DNA from: Prorocentrum cordatum
Lineage: Eukaryota > Sar > Dinophyceae > Prorocentrales > Prorocentraceae
NCBI GenBank assembly: GCA_963575745.1
Contig: CAUYUJ010004347.1
Span: 253,347 to 317,346, forward strand
Length of the DNA: 64,000 nucleotides
Direction: 5' to 3'
The translations under genes were made by a program, and so were the position numbers. Below, one piece after another: positions 21,490 to 33,010 of the stretch (its first letter is position 1; the number at the start of each line of letters is the position of its first letter). Under the pieces are notes generated by a model. The model was given only the letters and a program-made list of their open reading frames with translations. It was not told the origin of the DNA and ran no database searches.

Positions 21490-21865
21490 TAGCACTCAAT
21501 GTTCAAGAGAGGTTGCGCTCCAGCAGACCATGGCGAGCCCTCCAGCGCTCAATCGTTACGAGGGGCAGGGCTCCAGAAGCCCACGGCATGCGCTCCAACA
21601 CCCAACACTCACGGGGGGCAGCGCTCCAGCACTCCGCGGCGCACGCGCCATCATTGTCTTTTTGGCGAGCGCGAGCGTTCCAGCAGCCCGTGGCGTGCGC
21701 CCGATCGCTTCGTTTTTACCCAGATTTGGCGCTCTAGCAGCCACGGCGCGGTCTCCAGCATTGTCTCGTTGCCGAGCGCGGACGCTCCAGCAGCCCACTG
21801 CGGGCGTTCCAGCATTGCGTTTTTGCTGCATTGAAAGCCGAGCGCAGGCTTTCGATTTTTTTTCT
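21490..21865. repeat. Degenerate minisatellite with GCTCCAGCA core
   Basis: GCTCCAGCAGCCCA, GTTCCAGCAGCCC and CTCCAGCATTG words recur every 30-60 bp, with GAGCGCG spacers. Unit length is irregular. Confidence 0.65.
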
Positions 21866-22780
21866 TCACCCACGCAGATGAAGCCACCTGATCAACATTG
21901 CCATGCGACATTAATCTACAGACTGTAGGTCAGCGCCTGACGCGTTCACGCGCCATATGCATGGCAGGTCCTACGTCCGCGGAGTGTTAAGTTTACCCAG
22001 TCGGTGACCTAGCCAGGGCAGGTGAGGCTCGCTCTTGGCAAGCGGTGACTGTTTGCGGCGGGATCCGATTCCAGGTTGTCGGCCCGGGTCGTGAATCCTG
22101 GTACGCAGCCTGCAGTTTTGTGACCGAGTGGTGGGCGGGTTCCCTTGGGGTGACCTCTGTCTGCTCAACCGCAGCCTCGAGCTTACTTCGAGCCGGCAAC
22201 AAACACTTGAACGGCTGGTGGTCGAACATCGCCAAGCTGAGGCCAGATTAGAGCCAGGCCATGGAACAAACTAATTCATTCCGTCCAGGATCCTCGTCAG
22301 CTCATTATCCCAGTCGGCAAGATTCCAGCGCAACCTTGCCAAAACCTCCCTTGCAAGGGTGCATTCGCATTCTCCCTGTCACCTGGCACCCACCCCAAAG
22401 ATTTGCTGTACTTGTGGCCATTATCTAGTCTCTTCTCCTCCCCTTCATTTTCCTTTCCATCTTCTCCACTGTCATCCCCCTCTTGTTCCTTTATTCCTTC
22501 CTTTCCTCTTGTACTATCCTGTCGCTCGCCTTCACCTCCAATCGTCCCCTCAGTACCCCTTCTCTATCGCCCTTCCGTCCCATGCCGCATCACACCCTCT
22601 CACGCCCCCATTAATTTCCATGTCCCTCCTCGCCCTCGCACCCACTTTCCCCATCCCTCCGCCCAACCAGCGCAGAATGTGGGCTCGCAGGCTCGTCCCC
22701 TCCAGAGTGGTCTCCAGCACGGTGACGGAGTTCGTCTTCGTCACAGACCCAGAGGCGGACTCCCAGCGATGCGCGCGCAA
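21866..22780. other. No gene seen; pyrimidine-rich patch 22425-22640
   Basis: Low-complexity TCC-rich sequence in the middle; the rest looks unique. A 68-codon open frame at 22045-22251 has ordinary composition but no motif I recognise. Confidence 0.45.
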
Positions 22781-22965
22781 ACACACGCACAAATACACGC
22801 ACACACGCACACGCCCATCTGTTATTGTCCCGCGCACACACTCTTGTGTCGCGGCCCCGCGCGCAGCGACACGCGGAACCAACACGCACACGCGCACGCA
22901 CACACACACACACATGCTCACACACACGTTCACGCACGCACGCACACAACCATATTGACACGCCC
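22781..22965. repeat. (CA)n/(CACG)n microsatellite
   Basis: Degenerate ACACACGC repeats. Confidence 0.9.
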
Positions 22966-23590
22966 ACGCATACATATTGTTTAATCGGCGATGTGGCGTC
23001 ACGGCCGCATTCTGAGCATTCAAACGGGAGGCGCCAGCGTAAATTGCTAACAAGCTTCAAGACACTACAAATACACGCACACAAAGAGACGGTTTTGCTC
23101 GGACCGCGTCGTGTCGGGGCATCACGTTGCCCATAAGCATGTCGCAAGTGTTTATGCGACACAGGGCGCGAGCGATGTGTCAACGTGTTCGGCAAAAGAG
23201 AACTCAAAAAGACAAGCTCAGCGATCCCATGAAGAGGCGTTGGACCCAGTCGCCACGGGAACTGCGCGGGGGAAGGGTCTGCGGCGGAGGGGGAGACGCA
23301 CTAATTATGCAGATGGACGTAGGCAGTCGGTGCGACCAGAGGCCAATCGACGCAGCGTCAACGCCGGATCATGGGTGGCAGAAGCGGCAGTCAAAGCGGC
23401 AGTCGACTAGTCAGTTTGGGTGGAGGGCCAGAGACTAGGACCAGGGCTAGGATGGTGGCAGGTCCAAGAAGAGAGAAACGGGGTCAAGGAGTCAAGGAGA
23501 GGGGGCGACCGCGCTTTGCGCGAGCCGCTCGCCCCGCACAGGCCCCAACACTGGGGAGCATCAAGTTACCTACTACGGCTCCTGCGAGGG
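22966..23590. other. No gene seen
   Basis: Unique-looking sequence between the CA repeat and the LINE B 3' region. No recognisable domain in six frames. Confidence 0.45.
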
Positions 23591-23811
23591 GCTAGCAGAC
23601 GAAGCCAGGACGTGGTCCACACCAAGGCATTATATAGAAAACAACGGTTCTTGTCCGCCCGCTGGTTGCGGCAATATCGGCTGCACAGACTACCAGGCAC
23701 AAGGTACAAGATGGGGCACAAGTGCCAGACTAGGGGACACCACTGTTGGCTCCCCCAACTCATCATATAACCGCGACACCGCTGGCAACACAGGACCAAT
23801 AGACTGTTTAC

Positions 23812-25443
23812 TTACTCTTGGGGTCCAGTCCCTGCATCAAATAACCAAGCCTTTTTTTTGCCAGGCTTCGATTTTGGACGCCTGTTACACAGTTTGTGAA
23901 GGTGTCCAACATTCGTGGACGAGTACGAACCACATAACTTACAGAAGACGTACCTACCAGTACGCATGACTACATGGCCGAACCCATGGGGGGCCGGACA
24001 AGGGGCCCTGTACAGCTCGAACTTGCAATGGCTGGAGGCCCAACAGGCTATGCACCTAAAGCGCTGCACAGAAGAGTCCCATGCCAGCTCATGTGGAACT
24101 CCCGTAGGCGGCATCACAACAGCCGCGGGGGGTTGTGGACAGAGCCAAGGAGGGAGGACAGCCCGGGGGGCGAGGAATCTCATTGAGGCGCGGTAGTACA
24201 CGAGACATTCCAACACCATGTATTTGCCGATGTGCTCTACGACAATACGCGACCTACTCAGACGTTCCATAGCAGCTGCATCAACAGGATGACGCCGAGC
24301 ACCAATATTAAGAAACCTGTCAGCATGATCATTCCCCATTGTTTGCCAAGCGGCCTGGGCAGGTGAAGGGACAGTGAGGTGGGCCTTCACCTTGCTGTCG
24401 TAACCCATGTCGGCAGCTTTCGCATGAATGCGAGACCATATACCCGAGTAGGGACTCCAACCATAAACAACGTGAGAAATTGGGGCGTGCCACGAATCCA
24501 TCACCCTAAGGCAGTCGCTGTAATAGACATATCTACCACTTGAATCTGGCAAAGCATGCAGTAGGAAAGCTAGCAGCGCCAAAGTTTCTGACCCAGGCAC
24601 GCATTGATAAGCACCAGGGTAAGCACCGTAGGCGGCCACGCGCGCCTCGCCGGATGGTCCCACAGCTGCCGCGGAGAAGCCGCAGCGCAATACTCTCGGT
24701 GAAGGGCCATAGAAACCTGAACCGTCGCCAAAGACAGCAGACGCAAGTAGCGGCGCAGCCCGCGGATCACCGAAAAAGAACCATATAATGTCCAAATCCA
24801 TAGCTAGATGTGGCAACAATCTCTCTGGATCAGGGACTAGGGCGGAGTACCAGAGCGGATCATCAGGAAGGAGAGCACGAACGCGTTCGACGTGAGTTGG
24901 CAAACCATTAGCTAGTCGATCAGACTGCGTGCCATCACAATCCCAAAGAAGGTGACCTACAGCAGCAGTTTCATCCGCATGGGCCGCCCCGCAGAAAGAA
25001 CAGGGGCTAGCCAAATCCACTGCTCCAGCAATGACGGATCTGAGTGCCACAACGTGAGGTCTCCCCCACGCTGGCGTAGACATGCCGACTAGAGTGCGAA
25101 GCGGTGGTAAGTAAGGTGGACCGGAGAGGTGGGACAGCACGGGGTGGCGAGGGGCAGTTTGCTGCCATCCCCATGCGTCCGCGTCCCACGCCACCATCTT
25201 CTCGACATCGCGTGGGGAACCGACAGAAATATCAATGCGCAAGCCCTGCGGGTTGATCCAGAGAGTGGTGGATTGGAAGCTCCACCCCAGACGCAAGAGT
25301 GTAGCCACAGTAGACGACGCCGGACCATGAAGGCTGTCCCAGCAGGAGGCTATACCAACATTGTCAGTAGCCAATTGAAAAGCCTCGTCCACGAGGTGCT
25401 GAGGCACCAGGGAATTCCAACGATGAGCAAGATCAGTCAGCAC
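23812..25443 (-). CDS. LINE B pol C-terminal region: zinc motif, RNase H, C-terminal zinc motif
   Basis: Intact 543-codon frame that would be the C-terminal third of the LINE polyprotein. After a helical region (LLRLGWSFQSTTLWINPQG) comes a CxxC...HxxxxC motif, CSFCGAAHADE with GHLLWDC (about 25002-24940), typical of LINE RT C-termini. RNase H follows: FGDGSGF (about 24740), GSETLALLAF (about 24590), YYSDCLRVMDSW (about 24530-24495) and GNDHADRFLNIGAR (about 24343-24300), giving the four acidic positions. A last CxxC zinc-like motif, FCKLCGSYSST with HLHKLC, is at about 23950-23890. The start is not a true initiation site; upstream RT sequence is in other frames. Confidence 0.8.
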   Translation of the reverse strand: MLTDLAHRWNSLVPQHLVDEAFQLATDNVGIASCWDSLHGPASSTVATLLRLGWSFQSTTLWINPQGLRIDISVGSPRDVEKMVAWDADAWGWQQTAPRHPVLSHLSGPPYLPPLRTLVGMSTPAWGRPHVVALRSVIAGAVDLASPCSFCGAAHADETAAVGHLLWDCDGTQSDRLANGLPTHVERVRALLPDDPLWYSALVPDPERLLPHLAMDLDIIWFFFGDPRAAPLLASAVFGDGSGFYGPSPRVLRCGFSAAAVGPSGEARVAAYGAYPGAYQCVPGSETLALLAFLLHALPDSSGRYVYYSDCLRVMDSWHAPISHVVYGWSPYSGIWSRIHAKAADMGYDSKVKAHLTVPSPAQAAWQTMGNDHADRFLNIGARRHPVDAAAMERLSRSRIVVEHIGKYMVLECLVYYRASMRFLAPRAVLPPWLCPQPPAAVVMPPTGVPHELAWDSSVQRFRCIACWASSHCKFELYRAPCPAPHGFGHVVMRTGRYVFCKLCGSYSSTNVGHLHKLCNRRPKSKPGKKKAWLFDAGTGPQE

Positions 25444-27060
25444 AACATCGGTATGAGCAGGAACCGCGGGATTGAATGCTTTCCATAGCTAGGTCCATGG
25501 TGACACAGCGATGAGACCGCGAACACATAGCGACATGATAAGCAGAACGGATTTGCTTTATATGCACAGTGTTCACCCCTTTAACTCCAGACCGATAGAG
25601 AACTACAGGCTGGAGACCAGAACGGACGAGACGTCGCACGCAAGCACCAGCCTTGCGTCAACGAGCCGTCCGACTTGCACGACGCATAACTTCTTTGATG
25701 CGTGCCGTGCGCACGTGGCGCAGTAGCCCACGCCGGGGCCGTAGCGCGAAGTCGACCCCCAAATTCCTGACATTCTGGGCCCGGGGCGCGGACCTGAGCT
25801 CAGGGACAGCCTGAATGACACCATCGGCCAACGTCGTGTCGGACGTCAACAAGGCCATCTTGAGCACAGAAACTGGCAGCTGAGCAGACACCGGCATCAC
25901 GTTCAGGAGTGACGAGGCGACAACTGGCGCTTGTTCAAGAAGAAACCTCGGAGTTCCAGTCGGCAAACACTGAATTTCAGCAGCTACCAAACCATAGTAA
26001 GGATAGCGGAATTTCTCCGCCTGCTGATTCATGTCACGGAGTAGAGTTGCTCTCATCAGAAGGTCTGCGAATGCACATCCTGCAACTACTGTGCGTGTCG
26101 CCCGCACAACCTCTCCAGGAATGCCCTGAACAGAAGTGAAGCGAGGACCAAGCTATAGCTCGACCAGAAGGCGTAAGAGAACATGATTGAAGCCCAACTC
26201 TAGAGCCCGTGGAACCAAAATATGGTGCATCACATTCTCCAAGGCCTTCTCTATGTCTAGTAGAAGTGCCAGACACAACCAACCGCGAGCGTGTGCAAGC
26301 TCCGCCATGACAGACTGCTTCCAGACGCATGCCGTGCAAGAGCGACCACGGACACCGTACATATATGGTCACGACGTGTCTTTTGCAAATCGGGCGCCCA
26401 CAGCACGCCGATACCATTGTGTCATAATCCGAATGTTCGTGGCGAAACATGCGACGGGGCGATGCCCGCCAAGACGGGGCGAAACATGCGACGGGGCGAC
26501 ATTCTTCGGCAACAATGACAAGACAATGCTCGACAGCTGTCGGGGAGGACGCCCCAGCAAAAGCATCAACCTCCACAGGGAAATTCAGCCAACAAGAGCT
26601 GCATCGCTTAATTGGCCAATGTGCCGAAGGTGCAACCAATCGACGCCAATTGAAGTCTTCGACGAAAGCTTTCGAAGCTGAGCGGGAGTAGAAAGAACCA
26701 ATGCGTCCAGATCTCGCCGGGAAAAACGCGGAACATCTGGACGTACTGAGGGCCGACCAACGCCCCAAATGGTATGCCAGAACCTCTGGCGACACAAAAT
26801 GTGATGCATGGGAGTACTTGGAGGTTCCTCGGTCTCCTCGGGGTCGACCTGAAACTCCAACCAAGAGTCATCCCCACGAATGAACGCAGCGGAAGAGCCT
26901 TTGGCGGCCTCTTCAGTTGCACACTCGCACCAATGCTTATAACGATCCTTGACTGCAGACTCATCGAAGGCACGGGCCTTAAGATCAAGATCGTGCCAGA
27001 GATCGCGACTACCTTGCAACGGCATGTCAGGAAGAAACCGCACATATTCCACCCATGATC
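25444..27060 (-). pseudogene. LINE B reverse transcriptase, frame-broken
   Basis: RT pieces in at least two frames: an N-terminal segment with SWLEFQVDPEETEEPP and WLHLRHIGQLSDAALVG (27052-26585); the palm A region as GWLCLALLLDIEKALENV (about 26300-26240); and a motif-C region reading GCAFADLLMRATLLRDM (about 26085-26035). Motif C normally has two adjacent Asp; here only one is present, as if one codon were lost. A thumb-like part follows (NLGVDFALRPRRGLLRHVR, about 25770-25700). A 22-bp word (GGCGAAACATGCGACGGGGC...) is duplicated at 26440 and 26475, a local tandem insertion in the coding region. The copy is inactive. Confidence 0.7.
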
Positions 27061-27479
27061 AGGAGGTCGGCCTTCGCGTGAGGAAGGCTTGTACCGACGA
27101 GTCTTGTTAGCACACGTGTAAGAACCCCGAGGCGTGCCTCTCTCGCGAAGCTGGATGAGGCGCTCCAGACGCATAGCCAAATGTCGCCATATCCGGGCAT
27201 GAAAACCATCAGTAGGACGGGCCTGACAACGGAGACGAGCGGGCACCATCACGAAAGATATACGTCCTGTCCCCAGCGGGACTGCAGAGCAGGATCCATC
27301 TGATGAAGAGAGCAGTTCTCCTGCAGCACGTTCTAACCATACAGACATGAGATGGTCCAAGTCTGCTGTCTCGTCGAATTCGATATGAACGTCTTCATTC
27401 CCAGGTGGCGGCAAATTGCAGCCCTGAGGAATATCAACTGATGGCATCCAGATTGTCCGCGCCAGCCGCCGCTGAAAAC

Positions 27480-28075
27480 TGGGGTGGACTGGCAAAACCA
27501 CGGGCTGGTGCTTAGATATGGCCGTGGTGTGAAAAGCGTCACAAGAAACGTCATGAGCAAGAACAGGATGAACGGCGAAGAAGTCAATCAGCGTGGACTT
27601 GTCGCCCGAAACGTACGTAGGCACGGTAGGGGCCACAATGACACGATCCACAAGTTCAGCCCAGCCTGTGCGACGTAACTCGGCTGGTGACATCTGCCAA
27701 CCACCACCTATAATGTATGGAACCTTAGTGGCATTGAGGGCGGCAGCCTACTTGAACAAGAGGTCGCGGTTGGCCTCTTTAGCATCTGAGTTCCCACCAC
27801 AATACAAATACACAATGTGCAACATAATGCCCAAAGGTGCGACTCCAAACCAAGATGTAGCTATGCAGCGCTCTGGGGCAGGCACACCTTCCAAGGGAAA
27901 GGTGCACTTGCGCAGTGCGGTATCCCACTTACGCATGACACCAACGCCTGCGGACAAGCCTCCGGCCTCAGTCAGCAAAGAAGGATGAAGAGCAGATCGG
28001 TAGCCCGCCTGATGTGCCTGGTGATGCGGATCATCCAGGGCACCAGGTGCACGACACAGTTCTTGGGTACACAAC
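27480..28075 (-). pseudogene. LINE B AP-like endonuclease remnant
   Basis: The C-terminal half has SGDKSTLIDFFAVHP (about 27615-27570), matching the D.LIDF strand of the endonuclease family, and AISKHQPVVLPV (about 27525-27490), in place of the usual Ser-Asp-His: Lys has replaced the Asp. The N-terminal half is in a broken frame (28074-27748). Catalytic function is unlikely. Confidence 0.6.
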
Positions 28076-28207
28076 GCAAGGCGTCAAAACTCGTAGCACC
28101 AAGCAGGCCAGGGCAGCGACTCCAGGTATTAACATTAGCAGTGGCCACTCGCCAAGGGCGATGACGCTTAAGACGACGACTCCGCTAAGACTCAGGAGGT
28201 GCCGAAC

Positions 28208-28960
28208 TCAAAGTAGACGGCACGTCCTGAGAGGAACCTTCAGGGGCAAAAACTTGTGTTGGTACAGGGGCCGGGGCATTGAGAACCCCAGGCTCGGGGC
28301 TACCCGTCCGACCCTCGCGACCGCACACCGCGCGAAGCGGCGGAGGCAGCACGAGAGAGCTCCCGATGGGCGCGGGATTGGCCAGATTGGCGTTCGACGG
28401 GCCCGTGATTGGCCTTCAAGCGTCCCAGTCCATAGTGTTTGGATCGAACTCCTCGTCAGAAGGATCCTGCTGATCAATAGGAACATGATCAGACCAAGAA
28501 TGGCCACGAGAACCCCCCGACAAGGGCCTGGGCGGGCGCGGGGCCGCTTTTGAATGGGCGTGCCTGACACTGGATTGATATTCCCTGCCTCCTGCCGGCG
28601 ATTCAGAAAGTGCTCCAGCGCCTGAACGACATGGGGCAAGTTGAGGATGTCCCAGGGGATGGCCGACTTGAGGCAATCCACGGCTTCCTGAGAGGAAGCA
28701 ATTTGGGCAGCAGCCTGTACATCTGGTTCGAGCGCAGCCTCCTGTGCTCGCCAATCCTGCAGGGCCGATTCCAAGCGCTGGCGGCAAGCGAGAGAGGATT
28801 TTCCTTCTTGTCCAGGAGGGAGTTAAGCTGCTCCTGCACGTCGCCCAGATGTCCACCGCAGGGGAAGTAGTGGCCGCAGGGAGCCGTGCCCAGACAATGT
28901 CCCGCGATCGAAGTCCGCATTCATCCTCACATGAGAGCCGCGCGAGTGCCACGAGCTGTA
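28208..28960 (-). pseudogene. Possible LINE B ORF1 remnant
   Basis: Frame 28774-28208 begins MESALQDWRAQEAALEPDV and has a helix-forming first half (SSQEAVDCLKSA, PHVVQALEHFLNRRQE), then a basic Pro/Arg segment. Upstream, 28952-28780 reads SRDIVWARLPAATTSP in another frame. Position just 5' of the endonuclease and the helical, basic composition suggest ORF1, but no zinc finger is seen and I do not recognise it. Confidence 0.4.
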
Positions 28961-28969
28961 GGGGTGGGT

Positions 28970-29510
28970 GTTAAGAGGGGGTGCAAAGGGAGGATGCTGG
29001 GCAGAATTTTTGCCAGGGACCCGTATCGAGATTGACATGAGAGCCCACGTCATGCGCGAGAGGTGCCACAGGCTGTGATGATGAGCGCAGGGACAGCCAG
29101 GCAGTCCAGCGAAACACCGACGCGAGATGGCCCATCAGGTCACGGGGAGCGTGCCACGAATGCCACGGACCGAAGGTGGTGAGAAGTGCCAGCGATCCAG
29201 CCAGAAGGGGGAGAGCGTCGAGTGTGCGCGGACACGCACGCAGACGCACATCACTGGACGCTGGATGAGATCTGGAGAGCATGAGATCTGCTCGGTTTGG
29301 CAGGAAGTCATCGTATGCCGCAGTTGAGAGGCGCTGCTCAATAGAGGAACGCGTCGAAACCCAAGGATAAGCATAGCAAAAACGATGCGGCACCTTCGGA
29401 TCGTGCGAAAGAGCCGGGCAGGAACGGCAAGCAGACAGAGCCTTTCCCATTGTTCCAGCTCCCTCAGACAAACGGCATGCACGTACGACCACCTTGCGTG
29501 TGATACGACA
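28970..29510. other. No gene seen; ~107-bp imperfect duplication at the LINE B 5' side
   Basis: ACATGAGAGCC...GTGCCACGAGCTGT at 28929 recurs as ACATGAGAGCC...GTGCCACAGGCTGT at 29035. The rest has no recognisable coding signal. Confidence 0.5.
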
Positions 29511-29512
29511 AC

Positions 29513-29990
29513 CGCGGGACAACCACAGGACCATTGAGAGAACACCATCGGACACCATCGAAATCCCATCGTCACACCATCGGGGCACCATGTGGGCACC
29601 ATCAGGGCACCATCGGGAGGGACACCATCGAAACATCATGGGGACACCATCGGGTCACCATGTGGGCACCATCGGGACACCATGTGGACACCATCGGGAC
29701 ACCGTCAGGACACCATTCGGAACACCATCGAGACACCACTCGGACGCCCGCGGAACACCATCGGGACTCCAACGGGACACCATCGGGACACCACCTGGAC
29801 GCCGTCAGGACACCCCCGGGCCACCGCCAGCCAACTGGTCGGAGAATCATTCGGCCCGGTTTCGGCTTAGCAACAGCGACGCCATTGAGACACTATCGGA
29901 GCACACTTGGGACACCATCGGGACACCCCTGGGCCACCGCTGGCCATCCGGGCGGAGAGTCATTTGGCCAGGTTTCGCCCTAGCATCGGC
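29513..29990. repeat. Minisatellite GGACACCATCGG (12 bp)
   Basis: About 30 units of GGGACACCATCG with variants GGGCACCATGTG and GGACACCGTCAG, more degenerate toward 29990. The 12-bp unit keeps frame, giving artificial DTIGTPSGHH-like frames. There is no spacer/repeat alternation, so it is not CRISPR. Confidence 0.92.
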
Positions 29991-30360
29991 GGGTTCATTC
30001 CTCTCGGCCTCCTCATGCATTTTTCACCTCGCCCACACCAACGACACGAACACGACACCGAAACCGATTTCTCTGTGGGTTGTCTCCGTTCCCCTTCGAT
30101 CTCACCCCCCGACTTCCGACAACAGCTTTCGGAGGTCCGCGCAGGCGCTGGAGAGCTCCCCTTCCCACGCCCTGCACACCGCAGCCGCCAGGCCCCAATG
30201 GTGTTGGCGCTCCCTGGGTATGCGGTATCGCGTCTTCCACGAATGACGACCGGGCATGGCCCTTAGCCTGTTCCGAGACCCTCAGGACCCGCAGCTCGTG
30301 CCCCGCGAGGACAGGCTCGAGGGTTGCGCAATACCCGCGCGGGGCGCTTCTACAGAAATG
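29991..30360. other. No gene seen
   Basis: Unique-looking spacer between a minisatellite and a purine-rich block. Confidence 0.45.
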
Positions 30361-30895
30361 CAGGAGGCAGGAGAAGGTAAAATGGATGATGGTGGTGATG
30401 ATGAGGAGGCGTCACGGGATGACTGGGATAAGCTGTGCCAGAAGAAGGGGGATGCGGACGAGGATGAAGCCGAGGATGAGCAGGAGGAGTAAGAGGAGGC
30501 CGAGAAGAGGACGGACACGGAGGAGAGAAAGGGGGATGAGGATGAGGTGGACGATGAGGAATTCGGAGCTGGAGGACGAAGTGGATGAGGTTGACGATGA
30601 GGACGAGAAGGAGGAGGAGGAGGAGGAATACGACGAGGAGCAGAATGAACAGGAGTTATTTACTCCCCCGTTGTCGTTGTACCCCCGCTTTTTTCTCGTC
30701 GCTGACAAGGGCTGTCTTCCACTCATCACCCCGACGCTGCCCCTCCCCGTGGCGGAGGGAGAAGGGCGGGGGGAGAAGACAGACGAGGCGGGAAGCGAAG
30801 GATGAGAGGCGTGGGGGAGGAGGAGGAGGAGGAGGAGGAGGAGGAGGAGGAGGAAGAGGAGGAGGAGGAGGAGAAGGAGGAGTCCGTGCCGAGCG
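30361..30895. repeat. Purine-rich GAN/GGA tract
   Basis: GATGAGGA, GAGGAG and GACGAG triplets in 30361-30645, and a cleaner (GGA)n at about 30812-30880. Acid-rich frames here are repeat-made. Confidence 0.8.
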
Positions 30896-31324
30896 AACGT
30901 CTCGAGGCGGCTGCTGCTTGCCGCTGCCGCCGACGGCCGTGCAGCTGCCGCCGGCGGCTGCAGAGCGCCAGACGGCGCCAGTTCCTTCCCGAACCGCTCG
31001 ACATCCGTCCGCAGCGTTGGAATGGTAATGAGGAGGAGCAGAAGGAGCTGGAGGAGGAGACGGATGAGGCCTTCTCACTGGCCCCGTCAAGGGTGTATCT
31101 CCACTGAGGGAAGTGTCCTCCTTGGGAGACAGACGTGCGAAAATCCTACTGCGTGTGAAGAAACAGTTTTCAGGCAGCCATCTCCAGGAGTCAACCTGAC
31201 TGTTGCGTTTCGACGATCCTGAATCGTGCCAGAGCGCCGTTCCCGGAACCCCAACACCGCGAATCAACGTAACCGTCGCGCCCTGACACTTCTGAGCCGG
31301 TCCCGAACACTATTTCTGGTACGC

Positions 31325-31576
31325 TGACCATGGGAACCAGCGAAACTCTTGCAAGCTGTTGAACCGAATGTGTTCGGCGCGAAGGCGGGAGCCACAGTTT
31401 CAAAGGAGCCGCCATCAATCCGTGAAGCTCTTGCTAATTTTGAAAACGAATGTACGCGCCGCTCGGGCGAGAGCCACGCTTTTGAACACTGGCCGCCGTC
31501 GATCCGTGAAGCTCTTGCCATGTTTTCAAACGAACGCGCGCGGCGCTCAGGCGAAAGCTACCTGTTGAAAGCGACC
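31325..31576. repeat. Three tandem 84-bp units
   Basis: Units start at about 31325, 31409 and 31493. Units 2 and 3 share ATCCGTGAAGCTCTTGC, AACGAA and CGCGCGGCGCTC-type blocks; unit 1 is more diverged. The period is exactly 28 codons, and units 2 and 3 stay open on the plus strand (PPSIREALA...RRSGES per unit). Confidence 0.8.
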
Positions 31577-32404
31577 CGCCCTTCCGACTGGCCTCGGGGT
31601 GCGTCAGGGAGGAGGAGCGAATCGCGCCACCCGCCAGGATGGGCATGTCGAAGGAGGAAAAGGAGGCGGCGGATGAGGACGAACGACGATGAGGATGAGG
31701 AGGAGCAACAGGAGGAGGAGGAAGAAGTGGACAAGCCAACTCTGAATCTGGATGCCCGCAGCACAGCGTCCGGTGGACGAGGTGGAGAGAGGGAAGGACG
31801 GAAATGCGAGGGGGGAGGAGGACGCCGGCGGGGCCGACGAAGGGGAGGGGGGAGAGAGGGGGCCGCCCGTTGGAGGGGTGCTCGGGGCAGCGGCATCGAA
31901 CCCGCCGCTTCCCGGAGGGCAGGGGAGCGAGGGAGCAGGAGGGGGAGAAGGCGAACGAGAATTGTGATGATGAGGATCATTGGGATGATGAGGAGAAGGA
32001 GACGTACGAGTATAAACCCAAGAGTCACCAACGATGTTGGAACAAACCCTCCATCCAACCTCCCTCTTCAAAGCCCACTACAACGGTCCGTTTCCACTGA
32101 GGGAGGGAACTGCCCTGATGGAAAACAACCGTTTGAAGACCCCGAGGCAAGGTAATGAGAAGGCGGTTCCTCTCGCTCCGCGGGGTGCACGTCCGGAGCA
32201 CGTTCGGGCTGGGAGTTGGGTTGGTTTGCCCCGCGTTTCTGCCGCGCTGTTCTGCCTTGTCGCTCTGCCTGCCCCGGGTCGCTGCCAGCGCGACTGGGGG
32301 GGCGGATGCGCCCATCCCCCCCCCGCACATCTGGGCCGGGACGCGCGTGCGAACGTCCACGAGAGCAATGAGCATTCACCGCATTCGTTTGCATGTCCGC
32401 GGGC
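31577..32404. other. Purine-rich and unique sequence, no supported gene
   Basis: Long overlapping open frames on both strands of GC- and purine-rich DNA. No motif recognised. Confidence 0.4.
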
Positions 32405-33010
32405 CCCTTGGTGTTTTTTAGTGGCCGTTTGGGGGGCCTTCTTGGGGGCCTCTTGGAGGCTTCTGGGGGCCCCTGGGGGCCTCTTGGTCTTTGGGGCCTC
32501 TTGGGCCGTCTTGGGGCGGTCTTGCGCCGCCTGGCCCCTTCGGAGGCCATCTTAGGGGCCGCTCGGGGCCGCCGTGTGGCTCTCTCGGGGTTCTTTTCGG
32601 CCGTCCTGGGGGCCTCTTGAGCCGTCTTGGGGGGCCTCGCTTGGGCCATCGTTGGGTCTTCTTGGGAAGTCTTGGAGGCCTCTTGGACCGTCGATGAGCT
32701 TCTGGGCCAAATAGGTGCCGTCTTGGGGCCCTCTTGGGGGCCTCTGGAGCCGTTTTGGGGTAATCTCGGGAACTGCTTGGGCCTTCATGGGCTTCTGAGA
32801 CGCTGAATGGTGAGAACTCGCTAAACTCCTTAAACACATATTGGAAATCGATGGTTTGGGCATCTGAAGGCACTCTTGGGAGTGCTCTCGGGGCCTTCTT
32901 GGGCCGTCTTGGGGGCTTTGGGGGCCCTGTTGAGGCCATCTTGGAATGTCTTGGGGCCGTGTTGGCTGCACTGGGACCATCTTGAGCCGTCCGCCTTCTT
33001 AGACCCTCGA
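32405..33010. repeat. Minisatellite GGGGCCTCTTGG (second, longer array)
   Basis: Degenerate TTGGGGGCCTCTTGG / TTGGGCCGTCTTGG units over about 600 bp, the same family as 17775-17950. Density falls toward 33010. Confidence 0.85.

Larger units (their letters stand above)
23600..28960 (-). mobile_element. LINE B: second non-LTR retrotransposon (EN-RT-Zn-RH-Zn)
   Basis: Minus-strand element with a possible ORF1 remnant at the 5' side (28950-28200), endonuclease remnants (about 28075-27480), RT (about 27060-25660), Zn motif, RNase H and a second Zn motif. A 3' UTR probably extends to about 23600. The order is the common one with RNase H after RT, so it is not the same family as LINE A. The endonuclease and RT parts are broken into several frames, while the last 543 codons are intact. 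Ends are estimated. Confidence 0.8.

Noticed and set aside
22781-22965. Open frames with His/Thr repeats
   Set aside because: Translations of the CA/CACG microsatellite.
29513-29990. CRISPR-like array
   Set aside because: Units are contiguous with no unique spacers; it is a minisatellite in a eukaryotic genome.
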